From CAVYXF01 sp963772335 (GTDB lineage: Bacteria; Pseudomonadota; Alphaproteobacteria; Rhizobiales; Rhodomicrobiaceae): 64,000 nucleotides of DNA. The notes under the pieces are model-generated. The model was not told where the DNA came from, ran no database searches, and worked only from the letters and a program-made list of their open reading frames with translations. A program made the position numbers and the translations under genes. The stretch lies in assembly GCA_963772335.1 (NCBI GenBank), contig CAVYXF010000008.1:310001-374000 (forward strand), in the 5' to 3' direction. Below are positions 55,125-63,727 of this stretch, piece after piece. Position 1 is the first letter of the stretch. Each line of letters begins with the position of its first letter.

Positions 55125-55397
55125 CTATCGGCTCAAGATCAGCTTCAGCCATGGCGCCGAATGAAAGACGCTCATCAAGACATACATCGGAACCATTCCG
55201 GTCAGCGCCGACCCGGTATGCGCAACACAGAGCGCACTCAGCGGGCCGTCCCCCGAAATCGCGGTGATGAACGCCATGGCAGCGAAGGTCGGCGCGGCGG
55301 CGAGGCCTAGCCAGTCCGCCACGCGGCGTACCGGCGCTTCAGGTCGTCCAGCGCCGCGCAAGGCGCGGTCGCCGAAACTAGTCGCTGTATTCGTCAT
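55125..55397 (-). CDS. Small membrane protein between DUF899 copies
   Basis: A 90-residue protein with two hydrophobic segments (about 30-50 and 62-82), including FAAMAFITAISGDGPLSAL and TGMVPMYVLMSVFHSAPWL. Its ATG overlaps the end of DUF899 copy 2 by 20 bases and its stop is 9 bases before copy 1, so it belongs to the operon. No known family. Confidence 0.7.
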   Translation of the reverse strand: MTNTATSFGDRALRGAGRPEAPVRRVADWLGLAAAPTFAAMAFITAISGDGPLSALCVAHTGSALTGMVPMYVLMSVFHSAPWLKLILSR

Positions 55398-56097
55398 GCA
55401 GCTTCACCCAGCTCATAATGCCATCAGTCTCGTTGCGGCCCTTCGGTGCGAGATCGAGCCATGCAAAGGCGCCCATCAGCACCTCGTCTCCGCGCCCATA
55501 AGTCGAATACGTGTGGAACACTTCGCCGCTTTGATTTCGCGCAAAGATGCTGGTGCCGTGCATATCTTCGCTGCTTTTGATCTTCTGCGAGCCGTAATTG
55601 TAGATGGCGCGCCCGGCGGCGATGTCGTCCTTTTTGAACGACACGCCGAAATCGTAGTTGAAGTCGCCGCCGTTCGATGACACCCACGGGAAGGTCCAGC
55701 CCATGCGCCGCCTGACCTGCTCGATCTGGGCGAGTGGCGCGCGCGAGATGGCGGCGAATGCCAGGTCGGCGTGCTCGAAATGCTGACGCGCGCCATCGAT
55801 ATGATCGGCGAGGTAGGAGCATCCCGAGCAGAGGTGATCGGAGCCTGGCGTGAGCATGAAGTGATAGACGGCGAGCTGGCTGCGGCCGCGAAACAGGTCC
55901 GCAAGCGTGCATTTGCCACCCGCCCCCTCAAAGACGTAGGGCTTCTCGACTTTCACCCACGGCAGCGCGCGTCGCTCGGCGCGAAGCGCGTCGAGCTCGC
56001 GGAACATGGCTTTCTCCTTGACGAGGAGGGCCTTGCGGGCGGCAAGCCATTCCTCGCGCGAGGCGAGCTTGTGCTCGGGCAGGGTGCTGTTTGTCAT
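55378..56097 (-). CDS. DUF899 thioredoxin-like protein, copy 2
   Basis: A 239-residue paralogue of the neighbours. Here the Cys pair is CSGC in DHLCSGCSYLADHIDG, with RMGWTFPWVSSNGGDFNYDF and EVFHTYSTYGRGDE. It keeps all core motifs but differs from copy 1 over most of its length, so the duplication is old. It lies 41 bases after copy 3. Confidence 0.88.
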   Translation of the reverse strand: MTNSTLPEHKLASREEWLAARKALLVKEKAMFRELDALRAERRALPWVKVEKPYVFEGAGGKCTLADLFRGRSQLAVYHFMLTPGSDHLCSGCSYLADHIDGARQHFEHADLAFAAISRAPLAQIEQVRRRMGWTFPWVSSNGGDFNYDFGVSFKKDDIAAGRAIYNYGSQKIKSSEDMHGTSIFARNQSGEVFHTYSTYGRGDEVLMGAFAWLDLAPKGRNETDGIMSWVKLHDEYSD

Positions 56098-56138
56098 GAT
56101 CGTTTCTCCTTTTGATTGCGAGGGATTTGAACGGGCGC

Positions 56139-56953
56139 TCAGGCCTTGCCGTATTCATCGTGGCGCCGCCACCAGACGCCCTCCTCGTTGCGGCCCTTGG
56201 GCGCGCGGTCGAGCCACTGATACATGCCCCAGAGGCCGTCCAGCCCGCGCGCATAAGCGGAATAGGTGTGATAGACGTCGCCGTCCTGGAGAGCGAAGGC
56301 GCTGACAGGCCCGGCCGGTCGCGTGTATAGGTGGCGACATCGGTTCCGGTGGTAGCTGCGATCTGCGCAACCGGTCCTTCCTCGCCCTTGAGCTTCCACT
56401 GCTGAACGCTCATTCCGGCGAGCGGCTCGGCTTTGGTCGCCTCCGGCATCGGCGGCTCGCGGCGGTAATTGTATTCGATGCCGCCGCCCTGCTGCTGCTC
56501 GGGTGTGAACCAGACGTTGAAGTCGGCATTGAAATCGCTCCCCGACGAGGACGCCCAGGGGAAGCTCCAGCCCATCCGCTTCTTGAATGCCTGAAGCGTG
56601 GCAAGCGGGGCGCGCGACACCGCGGTGAACGCCACGTCATGGTTCACCAGATGGACGAAGATGCCGTTGAAGCCGTCGGCGATCGAGGAGCAGGACGGAC
56701 ATCCCGCCTTGTAGTCGGGCCCGTACATAAAATGGTACATCAGCAGCTGCGAACGTCCCTTGAACAGGTCCTTGAGCGAAGCGGGGCCGTCCTCGGTGTC
56801 AAAGTGGTAGTCCTTGTCGATGCGCACCCAGGGCAGTTCCTGCCGTCGCTGGGCTAATTCGTCGCTGCGCCGGGTCAGTTCCTTCTCCGCCTCTAGCAGC
56901 TCGAGCCGCGCCGCCAGCCATTCGTTACGCGTTCCGGTCGTGTGCGTGGTCAT
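56139..56953 (-). CDS. DUF899 thioredoxin-like protein, copy 3, one apparent frame break
   Basis: About 271 residues if one base is added between about 56297 and 56345. The core has CPSC in KAGCPSCSSIADGFNG, RMGWSFPWASSSGSDFNADF, then an extra stretch of about 30 residues not found in the other two copies (PEATKAEPLAGMSVQQWKLK), TGTDVATYTRDRPG, and after the break FALQDGDVYHTYSAYARGLDG to RRHDEYGKA. This is the only frame break in the window that needs a base added rather than removed, apart from the helicase relic. Confidence 0.82.
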
Positions 56954-57002
56954 TGCTTCGTACTCCTTGGTTCTGTCGTGTTGCTGATCTGTGGCGTTGG
57001 CA

Positions 57003-57536
57003 TCAGGCCGGGAGCATCCGGTCATAGTCCTGATGGAGGCGGCTCCAGCGGTCCCAGAACGGCTCCGGCTCCTTGCCGCTTGCACGGGCCACCAGCACGT
57101 CGAGATGCAGGTGCCAGCCGGTTGCGACCTTCAGCAGAGTCGAGCGGTCGGGCAGGCGGCGATGGATCACGGTGAGCAGCACCTCGCTGCCCCTCGGCTC
57201 CAGCTCGAATGTGACGCCCCCGCTCGAGCCCCAGGCGAAGGAGAGCTTGCGCGGCGGGTCGAGCTCGGTGATCCGGCTCTGCATGCGGTGCTCGTCGCCG
57301 AAGCCGGGCGGGCGCTGGCCGGGTGGTTCGGTCAGCTCGTCATTGCGCCAGACCAGCTCGAAGGGCGCGCCCACCTTCATCTCCATCTCGCCCGCCGCCA
57401 GCCATTTGCGGCGCAGCTCGCTATCGGTGAGATAGGCCCAGACCCGCTCGATGGGACCGGGAAGAAGGCGTTCGATCTTGAGCGTAGCGGGCTCGATCAG
57501 CGTGCCATAGGCGTTCGGGGTCGCGCGTTCGTTCAT
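57003..57536 (-). CDS. SRPBCC/AHSA1-type (activator of Hsp90 homologue) START-fold protein
   Basis: A 177-residue protein. Opening LIEPATLKIERLLPGPIERVWAYLT, then GEMEMKVGAPFELVWRND and PPRKLSFAWG, end LHQDYDRMLP. This fold binds small hydrophobic ligands and in bacteria is frequently paired with an ArsR-type regulator, as here. Its ATG overlaps the ArsR stop (ATGA). Confidence 0.88.
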   Translation of the reverse strand: MNERATPNAYGTLIEPATLKIERLLPGPIERVWAYLTDSELRRKWLAAGEMEMKVGAPFELVWRNDELTEPPGQRPPGFGDEHRMQSRITELDPPRKLSFAWGSSGGVTFELEPRGSEVLLTVIHRRLPDRSTLLKVATGWHLHLDVLVARASGKEPEPFWDRWSRLHQDYDRMLPA

Positions 57537-57901
57537 CGATCGTCTCCTGTTTTGGGGCTCTTGGATTTGCGGGCATCTTCCTCGCGGAGCAGCTGCTCGA
57601 GCACATCCAGACGGCCGGTCCAGAAGCGTTCGTAGAAGCTCAGCCACTCATGGGCGCTGGCCAGCGGACCGGGTTCAAGGCGGCACAGATGCGTGCGGCC
57701 GCGGATCTCGCGGCGGATCATGCCCGCACTCTCAAGCACCTTGATGTGCTTCGAGGCCGCCGCGAGCGAGATCGCAAAGGGTTGCGCGAGCTGGCTCACC
57801 GTCCGCTCACCGTCGGCGAGTTCGCGGAGCATCCGCCGCCGTGTAGCATCGCCCAGGGCGTGGAAGATCGAATCCAGTAGAGGGGTCTCTAGTTCAACCA
57901 T
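57533..57901 (-). CDS. ArsR-family transcriptional repressor
   Basis: A 122-residue winged-helix regulator: MVELETPLLDSIFHALGDAT, RRRMLRELADGERTVSQLAQ, and the recognition region SLAAASKHIKVLESAGMIRREI. No metal-binding Cys pattern (CxC) is present, so it belongs to the non-metal group linked to AHSA1 genes. The start at 57901 is fixed by a promoter directly upstream. First gene of the DUF899 operon and its probable autorepressor. Confidence 0.9.
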   Translation of the reverse strand: MVELETPLLDSIFHALGDATRRRMLRELADGERTVSQLAQPFAISLAAASKHIKVLESAGMIRREIRGRTHLCRLEPGPLASAHEWLSFYERFWTGRLDVLEQLLREEDARKSKSPKTGDDR

Positions 57902-57948
57902 ACGGTTGAATATACGGGGTTGTCCAAGATTGTCAACCGATTGGTTTA
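57893..57948 (-). promoter_or_regulatory. Promoter with two palindromic operators for the ArsR/DUF899 operon; likely leaderless message
   Basis: Reading toward the gene: TTGACA (-35, 57931-57936), 16 bases, TATATT (-10, 57909-57914), then 7 bases to the ATG at 57901. Transcription would begin within a base or two of the start codon. Two palindromes with the same AACC-N4-GGTT core flank it: 57933-57948 over the -35 and TTCAACC-ATAC-GGTTGAA at 57893-57910 over the start point and ATG. This fits a repressor dimer bound at both ends of the promoter. Confidence 0.75.
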
Positions 57949-58147
57949 ATAATTTAATGCGAGCGCGCACGGGCGGTTTAGAGGCTGACCAGTTCAGGTC
58001 GAAACGGCGCCACCGGCGCAGCCGCCAGTAAGCCAGCGCAACGCAGTGAAATAATGAATCCCCGCTCGCGCGGGATTTCGACCATATGCCGAGGAGGGGA
58101 ATGGTCCGCCCGCAGGCAAACCGGTCCGGCAATAGCGGCAGGCCGCG

Positions 58148-59026
58148 CTAAGCGGCTACGGCGACCGCATCCGGACGGCTGCCGGCCAGCGCTTCCATAA
58201 CCGAGGCTTTGACCGCCTGCGTCGCCGGTGAGGCGAGACCGCGCGGTCCATAAAGCGCGATCTCGATCGAGGGAAGGTCGAGCAGACCGTGCCGGGGGCC
58301 GAGCACTTTGAGGTTCGACATGAGAGAGATCGGCGTGATTACGGTAACCGCCAGGCCCTCTGCCGCCGCCGCCAGCAAGCTCGTCGTGCTCATACTCTCA
58401 TAGGCGACGCGCCAAGGGATATCGGCCTTGCGTATGGCGGCAAGCGCTGCGTCGCGAAAGGGGCAGCCGACCGAGAACAAGGCGAGCGGCAGCGGGCGCT
58501 TCTGCGCGACCGTCTCGTTGCCAGAGACCCAGACCAGCGGCTCGCGGCGCACAGTGACGCCGCCATCGAGGCCCGGCAGGCGCGTGACCAGCGCAAAATC
58601 GATCTGCCCCTTATCGACCTGCTGAATGAGCTCGCCGGAGAGGCCACAGCGCACCTCGATCTCCACCTGCGGATGAGTGACGGAGAGCCGTCGCAGCACC
58701 GGCGGCAGAAAGAAAGGGATGTAGTCATCCGGCGTACCGATCCGGACGCGGCCGGCGATGTCGCCGCCCTTGGCGCGCCCCAAGACCTCGTCATTGAGCG
58801 CGACAATCCGTCGGGCATGCTCCAGCACGCGCTCACCCGCCGAGGTCAGCGTGGCCTTTTTACGGTCGGCGATCAGCTGCGTGCCGAGCATCTCTTCGAG
58901 GCGGCGGACCTGCATGCTGACGGCCGATTGCGTGCGGTTAAGCACGTTGGCCGCCTTGGTGAAGCCGCCTTCCTGGGCAACGGCGAGAAAGGCCCGGAGG
59001 CAGGATGGATCGAGATCTATCATCAT
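58148..59026 (-). CDS. LysR-family transcriptional regulator
   Basis: About 292 residues. N-terminal HTH: LRAFLAVAQEGGFTKAANVL and NRTQSAVSMQVRRLEEMLGT; C-terminal substrate domain from about 90 with VRIGTPDDYIPFFLPPVLRR. Starts at one of two tandem ATGs (59026/59023); an in-frame ATG at 59065 is possible. Divergent from an EamA-type exporter with a short shared gap, the standard LysR arrangement. Confidence 0.88.
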   Translation of the reverse strand: MMIDLDPSCLRAFLAVAQEGGFTKAANVLNRTQSAVSMQVRRLEEMLGTQLIADRKKATLTSAGERVLEHARRIVALNDEVLGRAKGGDIAGRVRIGTPDDYIPFFLPPVLRRLSVTHPQVEIEVRCGLSGELIQQVDKGQIDFALVTRLPGLDGGVTVRREPLVWVSGNETVAQKRPLPLALFSVGCPFRDAALAAIRKADIPWRVAYESMSTTSLLAAAAEGLAVTVITPISLMSNLKVLGPRHGLLDLPSIEIALYGPRGLASPATQAVKASVMEALAGSRPDAVAVAA

Positions 59027-59114
59027 AGAATTTGATTCTTGCCCATAAGGATTATTCGCTTCCATGATAACCGAAGCTTGGCCATTGTAAACGCCGGACG
59101 TAGTGGAGAATGTG

Positions 59115-60005
59115 ATGAGCGTCACATCGACATATCCGGCACGGCTTTCGGCAGAGCAGCAGGACTGGTCGCTCTTGCTGGTGCTGCTCGGCGGCGCCTT
59201 CACCGGCACATCCGGCATTCTGATGCGCTTCAGTGAGGTGGGGCCGGTGGCCACGGGCGCATGGCGGATGCTGATCGCCAGCCTGATTCTCGGCGCTGCC
59301 GCACCGCTTGCGGGTCGTGCAGCATTGCACTGGCGCGGCTCGGCGATCCTGCTGCTCGCAGGGCTGTGTTTCGCCGTCGATATCGCTTTCTATCACTTAT
59401 CGCTGACCCTGACCTCCGTCGCTCACGCAACGTTGATCGTGAACCTTGCGCCACTCATCGCGCTCACGGCAGGCTTTCTGCTGTTCGGGGAAAGGCTCGG
59501 GGCCGCGAAGCTCCTCGGCCTTGCTGCCGCGCTCGGCGGTGCGTTCCTGATGACTGCGATGCGTGCCGGGAGCAGCGGCACACTGGCCGGCAATGGGCTC
59601 GCGGTGCTCGGCATGCTCGGTTATGCCTTCTATCTGGTGGTGGTGAAAAAGGCGACGCGGCAGCACGATCCGCTGACAATCATGGTGTGGTCCTCCGCGG
59701 CAGCAGCGGCGGCGCTGTTCGTCACGGCAGCGGCGGCGGGCGAGCGCATTCTTCCGACGACCATCGATGGCTGGGCCGTCGTGATCGCGATGGGGTTCGC
59801 CGCCCATGTGCTCGGCCAAGGTCTGGTCGCGCTCGGCATGCGGCGTGCTCCGGTCGGGCTGACCTCGGTGCTTCTGTTGATTCAGCCGGTCGTCGCGACC
59901 ATCGGAGCTTGGGGGCTGTTTGACGAGAGCCTTGGCATCATGGAAATGCTCGGCGCGGGGCTGGTTTTGGCAGGCCTCGCCATTGCCAGCCGCTCGCGGG
60001 TGTGA
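59115..60005 (+). CDS. EamA (DMT) family transporter
   Basis: About 296 residues with ten hydrophobic helices in two EamA halves. Typical segments are GGAFTGTSGILMRFSEVGPVATGAWRML in the first and GFAAHVLGQGLVALGMRRAPVG in the second half, with PLIALTAGFLLFGERL at the end of half one. GGAG lies 7 bases before ATG 59115. Probably exports a small metabolite under control of the LysR gene. Confidence 0.9.
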   Translation: MSVTSTYPARLSAEQQDWSLLLVLLGGAFTGTSGILMRFSEVGPVATGAWRMLIASLILGAAAPLAGRAALHWRGSAILLLAGLCFAVDIAFYHLSLTLTSVAHATLIVNLAPLIALTAGFLLFGERLGAAKLLGLAAALGGAFLMTAMRAGSSGTLAGNGLAVLGMLGYAFYLVVVKKATRQHDPLTIMVWSSAAAAAALFVTAAAAGERILPTTIDGWAVVIAMGFAAHVLGQGLVALGMRRAPVGLTSVLLLIQPVVATIGAWGLFDESLGIMEMLGAGLVLAGLAIASRSRV

Positions 60006-60056
60006 AGGCGTAGGGTCCTCGCTCGCACCACCCCCACGCGCCTACGCAAGGGCCTG

Positions 60057-60075
60057 GTGACCCCTTGAGGGTCAC
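60057..60075 (+). other. Short perfect hairpin between EamA and DUF1989 genes
   Basis: GTGACCC-CTTGA-GGGTCAC, 7-base arms, 51 bases after the transporter stop and 43 bases before the next start. No T run follows, so it is not a classic terminator; an attenuator or protein site is possible. No guanidine riboswitch consensus was recognised around it. Confidence 0.35.
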
Positions 60076-60118
60076 TGTGCTAGGTGACACTACCCCGGCA
60101 CGAACGCGCAGGAGTCTC

Positions 60119-60982
60119 ATGATGAGCCAACCTCCCATCACCCCGCAGGACGCGGATGAACGGCGTGCAGCGCCGCCGGTGATTGTTTATTCCGCGCAAT
60201 CGCTGCCTCCTTTCGATGCGGCTTTCTACGAAGGCGTCCGCGCCGGAATGATAAAGACTGGCGAGCAGCATATCGCGCCAAGGGATGCTGCGGCCTTCGC
60301 CGTCCCGCGCGGCCATGTCTTTCGCATCGTCAGCATCGAGGGGCCTCAGGTCGGCGATCTCAATCTGTGGAATGCCGGCGACCTCACGGAACGGTTTTTC
60401 AGCGGCAAGACGCGCGCGCTGCATGCGACGCATCTCTCCACCGGTGACCGGCTATGGAGCAATCTGCCCTTTCTGCGCCCGATGGCGACGATCACCCACG
60501 ACACGCTCGCCTGGTATGGCTGGGACGACGACGGTGCCGGCGTGCATGACGTGATCGGCACGCGCTGCGATCCGTATACCAATGTCCTGCTCAAAGGCAC
60601 CGAGTATCATCATTGCTGTCACTCCAACCTGACCCGCGCGCTGGCCGCAGCGACGGGGCTCAGCCTTGCTGATGCCGAGCCGTACATCCATGATGTGCTG
60701 AATGTTTTCATGTGCACCGGCTTCACCCGCGACACGCATCAATATTTCATGAAGGCAAGCCCCGTGCGGCCCGGCGATTTCCTCGAATTCTTCGCCGAAA
60801 TCGATCTTTTATGCGCGTTATCGGCGTGCCCCGGCGGGGATTGTGGCGCCGGCCATTCCGACGATGCCGCAAGCTGCTATCCGCTGCTGGTTGAGATCTA
60901 TCGCCCACGCCAGGACACGCTGCGCGGCTGGCAGTCGCCTGGCCAGAATCCCTATTCGCGCAACCATGGCGCATCTGGATAG
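60119..60982 (+). CDS. DUF1989 / urea-carboxylase-associated family protein
   Basis: About 287 residues. Family elements include FRIVSIEGPQVGDLNLWNAGD, ERFFSGKTRALHATHLSTGDRLWSN, the CHSNLTRAL block and the Cys-rich zinc-like LLCALSACPGGDCGAG. Members of DUF1989 (CgdA/CgdB) act in guanidine breakdown with guanidine carboxylase; here the gene stands alone, with no carboxylase or allophanate hydrolase in view, so the role is open. GGAG precedes ATG 60119. Confidence 0.83.
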   Translation: MMSQPPITPQDADERRAAPPVIVYSAQSLPPFDAAFYEGVRAGMIKTGEQHIAPRDAAAFAVPRGHVFRIVSIEGPQVGDLNLWNAGDLTERFFSGKTRALHATHLSTGDRLWSNLPFLRPMATITHDTLAWYGWDDDGAGVHDVIGTRCDPYTNVLLKGTEYHHCCHSNLTRALAAATGLSLADAEPYIHDVLNVFMCTGFTRDTHQYFMKASPVRPGDFLEFFAEIDLLCALSACPGGDCGAGHSDDAASCYPLLVEIYRPRQDTLRGWQSPGQNPYSRNHGASG

Positions 60983-61731
60983 GACTCATCTGCCGTCTGT
61001 CCCACCCCGCCGCCGGAGCCGATCCTTGATGATTTCGTTCACCAAAGCATCGCTTTTCTGCCCCAACTTTATCCCCGCCCCTCCATCCCGCGCATACACT
61101 CGGCTCCGTTCCTTTCCGAGAGGGACGCGGGGCTCGAGACCGTCTCAACCACGCGGGAAGGAAGCGGTGCCTGAGGAATCCGCAAGGGATGGCTGGACGG
61201 AACGAAGCGCGGGCTCAAAGAGCCGGTTAGGTAACAGAGGTCGGTCTTGCGGTTGGTGTAACGGACCTGAACTCAGGGGCTCGTGGCTGCCCCCCTGTTT
61301 GCTGGGAAGCGCAGGGCGTACGTACATCCGGCCATGCCAGGGATGTGCGATGTGTAGGGAAGAGGCAGAGGGAGCCGTAATATCACCGCGCGCGGGCGGC
61401 CCATTAGGGCCACCCAAAAAACAAAATAGCGAACGGCCCGAGCGGCCGCCCGCGCGTCCCTCACCTATCACGGGGGACTGGACTGACGCAAAGCCTCGCG
61501 GGCCACGCCCGGCGAGGGGATTGGTGTCTGGAGCGAGCCTTTATGGCGAGCGACCAGCAAGAAGCGAGCCTTTATGGCGAGCGACCAACGAAGCGAGCCT
61601 TTACGGCGAGCGACCAGGAAAAATACGCGCTCTTTGACATTCGCGAGGTTGACTGGTGAGGCGCGTGATCCCCGCGCCACCTGGACCCGCGCAGCGCACG
61701 CCGGTTGCGACTTCACGGCGACCAGCGGCGC
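60983..61731. other. Long gene-free region with tandem repeats
   Basis: About 750 bases without a convincing gene; open frames here have arginine/proline-rich composition with no protein-like pattern. The middle (about 61170-61430) contains short stems such as CCTGAACTCAGGGG and GGGCGGCCCATTAGGGCCACCC. The last part holds three copies of a 24-base word (61533-61616). From memory, similar mixed intergenic stretches occur in Bradyrhizobium-type genomes; this is unverified. No tRNA cloverleaf found. Confidence 0.55.
61533..61616. repeat. Three near-identical 24-bp tandem units
   Basis: The word GCGAGCCTTTATGGCGAGCG plus ACCA occurs at 61533-61556 and 61564-61587, and with one T to C change at 61593-61616. 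The spacers are 7 and 5 bases. Spacers are far too short for a CRISPR array. The regular spacing of about 30 bases, roughly three helical turns, would suit a binding platform for a protein, or simply slippage. Confidence 0.8.
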
Positions 61732-62604
61732 CTAGTCTCGGTTCAATCTGGCAATCAGGCTGGAGGAATCCCAACGGCCGCCGCCCATCGCCTGAACATC
61801 GGCGTAGAACTGATCGACGAGGGCCACGACGGGCAGCTTTGCGCCATTGCGGCGAGCTTCATCGAGGCAGATCGAGAAGTCCTTGCGCATCCAGTCGATG
61901 GCAAAACCGAAATCGAACTTGCCCTCGCTCATGGTCTTCCAGCGATTGTCCATCTGCCAGGACTGGGCGGCGCCCTTGGAAATCGTCGCGATCACCTTTT
62001 CGACGTCGAGGCCGGCTTTCTGCGCGAAGTGGATACCCTCCGACAGGCCCTGAACAAGGCCGGCGATGCAGATCTGGTTGACCATCTTGGTGAGTTGGCC
62101 GCTGCCCGCCGGGCCAAGCAGGGTGACCGCGCGCGCATAATGGGCAATCACTGGCTCAGCCTTGGCGAATGTCTCGGCGTCGCCCCCGACCATCACCGTG
62201 AGCTGGCCATTCTCGGCGCCGGCCTGCCCGCCCGAGACAGGCCCATCGAGGAAGCCGGCGCCTTTGACCTTGGCGGCAGCATAAAGCTCGCGGGCGACAT
62301 CGGCTGAAGCGGTGGTGTTGTCGATGAAGATGGCGCCGGCTTTAAGGCTTTCGAAAGCACCGCCCGGGCCGGTGGTGACGGCGCGCAGGTCATTGTCGTT
62401 GCCCACGCAGCAGAATACGAAATCGGCGTCTTTCGCCGCCTCCGCGGGCGTGGGAGCAGCGCGGCCGCCAAATTTGGCGGTCCAGTCTTCCGCTTTCGCG
62501 GCCGTGCGATTATAGACCGTGAGGTCGTGGCCCCCTTTGGTACGGATGTGCCCCGCCATCGGAAAGCCCATCACGCCAAGACCAATCCATGCAACTTTGC
62601 TCAT
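61732..62604 (-). CDS. 3-hydroxyisobutyrate dehydrogenase family (GarR/MmsB-like) oxidoreductase
   Basis: About 290 residues. NAD(P) motif VAWIGLGVMGFPMAGHI, the substrate motif FLDGPVSGGQAGAENGQLTV and the catalytic Lys in GQLTKMVNQICIAG, then FAIDWMRKDFSICLDEA. The family reduces tartronate semialdehyde or oxidises 3-hydroxyisobutyrate. GGAG lies 6 bases before ATG 62604. No operon partner is visible. Confidence 0.88.
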   Translation of the reverse strand: MSKVAWIGLGVMGFPMAGHIRTKGGHDLTVYNRTAAKAEDWTAKFGGRAAPTPAEAAKDADFVFCCVGNDNDLRAVTTGPGGAFESLKAGAIFIDNTTASADVARELYAAAKVKGAGFLDGPVSGGQAGAENGQLTVMVGGDAETFAKAEPVIAHYARAVTLLGPAGSGQLTKMVNQICIAGLVQGLSEGIHFAQKAGLDVEKVIATISKGAAQSWQMDNRWKTMSEGKFDFGFAIDWMRKDFSICLDEARRNGAKLPVVALVDQFYADVQAMGGGRWDSSSLIARLNRD

Positions 62605-62777
62605 ATTTTTCTCCGGCTCGAGTGTTCTTCCGATCGGGCAGCGCACCTGCATGTGCTGCCATGAACTGGTAGACACTACAGCTGCCAGAGATGCAGTCAA
62701 AATTCCGCTGCGAACGCAAGGCTACCCGAACGCGGCGCGCCCGACGCACGCGGGAGGCTGCCATTCCCAGCGGTGTG

Positions 62778-63131
62778 CTAACGCGCCTTGCCCCAACCCG
62801 AGAAAACGGAGGACTGGTTTTGGTTCTGCCGAGGCGGCGGCGAGGGGTTGCCCTCGAAAATCGGGCCAACGACACTGGTGATAATGGCGAAAACGATTCG
62901 GGTCGCCAGAATGAAGCCGAGCAGCACCAGCTTGTCGCCGCTGAGCAGGATGTCCACCCACACCATATAGGAATCGCTGATCCCCAGAGAGCTGAGATAG
63001 GCGGGCAGTGTCTGCGCATAAGCGATCAGCTCGCGCATGATGCCGGGGAACTCGATCGCGGTTGCGGCGAACGCTATCGAGCCGATGATCATAGTTACAA
63101 CGAAAGTAACAGAAGAGAATAAGATCCGCAT
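62778..63131 (-). CDS. Small exported or membrane protein, unknown
   Basis: About 117 residues. An N-terminal signal-like helix (ILFSSVTFVVTMIIGSIAFA) is followed by two moderately hydrophobic parts (SDSYMVWVDILLSGDKLVLL and ILATRIVFAIITSVVGPIF) and a proline/glutamine/asparagine-rich tail. No family recognised. The ATG at 63131 is chosen because it opens the signal segment; a TTG at 63182 is in frame upstream. Confidence 0.6.
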   Translation of the reverse strand: MRILFSSVTFVVTMIIGSIAFAATAIEFPGIMRELIAYAQTLPAYLSSLGISDSYMVWVDILLSGDKLVLLGFILATRIVFAIITSVVGPIFEGNPSPPPRQNQNQSSVFSGWGKAR

Positions 63132-63396
63132 TATGGGTACTTTCTTTCTGCTAAGCTGATATCGCGTGCGAGCGGCTCGCAAGACCGTATTCGGCTGATC
63201 TCGACTTCCAGGCGCCAGTAGGAGCCGCTCTTTGCCGCTTTAAAAGCGCGGATATGTCTTCCGACAACGCCGCAGCAACCCAATAGTTTCCCCTCTATTA
63301 TGGCGCCGATCTGGCGTCCCCCAGGACTTTGCGCCATAGTGCTTGTCGTCGCGGCAGGGGCCGTGGCACTGGGCATCAGGGAGAGGAGCAAGGGCA

Positions 63397-63657
63397 ATGG
63401 TACCCGTAGGCATGGAACCGCTGGTCATCATGATCATCGTCGGGCTCATTGCGGGCTGGCTGGCCGGGCTGATTACGCAGGGCGGCGGCTTCGGCGTGAT
63501 CGGCAACATCATCATCGGTATCATCGGGGCGTTCATCGGCTTTTATCTTCTTGCGTACCTGAACGTTAACATAGCGCCGGGCCTGATCGGCGTTATTCTG
63601 ACCGCAACTTTAGGCGCGGTCATCCTGTTGTTCATCGTAGGGCTTTTGCGCCGCTGA
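63397..63657 (+). CDS. GlsB/YeaQ/YmgE family stress membrane protein
   Basis: About 86 residues. Three hydrophobic helices with the glycine-rich family pattern LIAGWLAGLITQGGGFGVIGNIIIGIIGAFIGFYLL and a final GAVILLFIVGLLRR. Often labelled transglycosylase-associated, without functional proof; usually induced by stress. A GGAGCAAGGGCA stretch lies before ATG 63397. A clear terminator follows 20 bases downstream. Confidence 0.88.
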   Translation: MVPVGMEPLVIMIIVGLIAGWLAGLITQGGGFGVIGNIIIGIIGAFIGFYLLAYLNVNIAPGLIGVILTATLGAVILLFIVGLLRR

Positions 63658-63676
63658 GTGCAGTGCGGTATGATTT

Positions 63677-63706
63677 GGGGCTTCCGGCTTACGGAGGCCC
63701 CTTTTT
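63677..63706 (+). terminator. Rho-independent terminator after the GlsB-type gene
   Basis: GGGGCTTCCG-GCTTA-CGGAGGCCCC followed directly by TTTTT: a 10-base stem (one G-U pair), 5-base loop and T run. It separates the GlsB-type gene from ecm. Confidence 0.88.
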
Positions 63707-63727
63707 CACGGCTTTAGGACCCCACGA

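Noticed and set aside
60006..60118. Guanidine riboswitch before the DUF1989 gene
   Set aside because: Only a simple 7-base hairpin is present; the conserved ykkC-class motifs are not seen.
61170..61430. Structured RNA or tRNA in the gene-free stretch
   Set aside because: Short stems are present, but no cloverleaf, T-loop or known RNA motif could be assembled.
61533..61616. CRISPR array
   Set aside because: Repeats are 24 bases with spacers of only 5 and 7 bases, and no cas genes are near.
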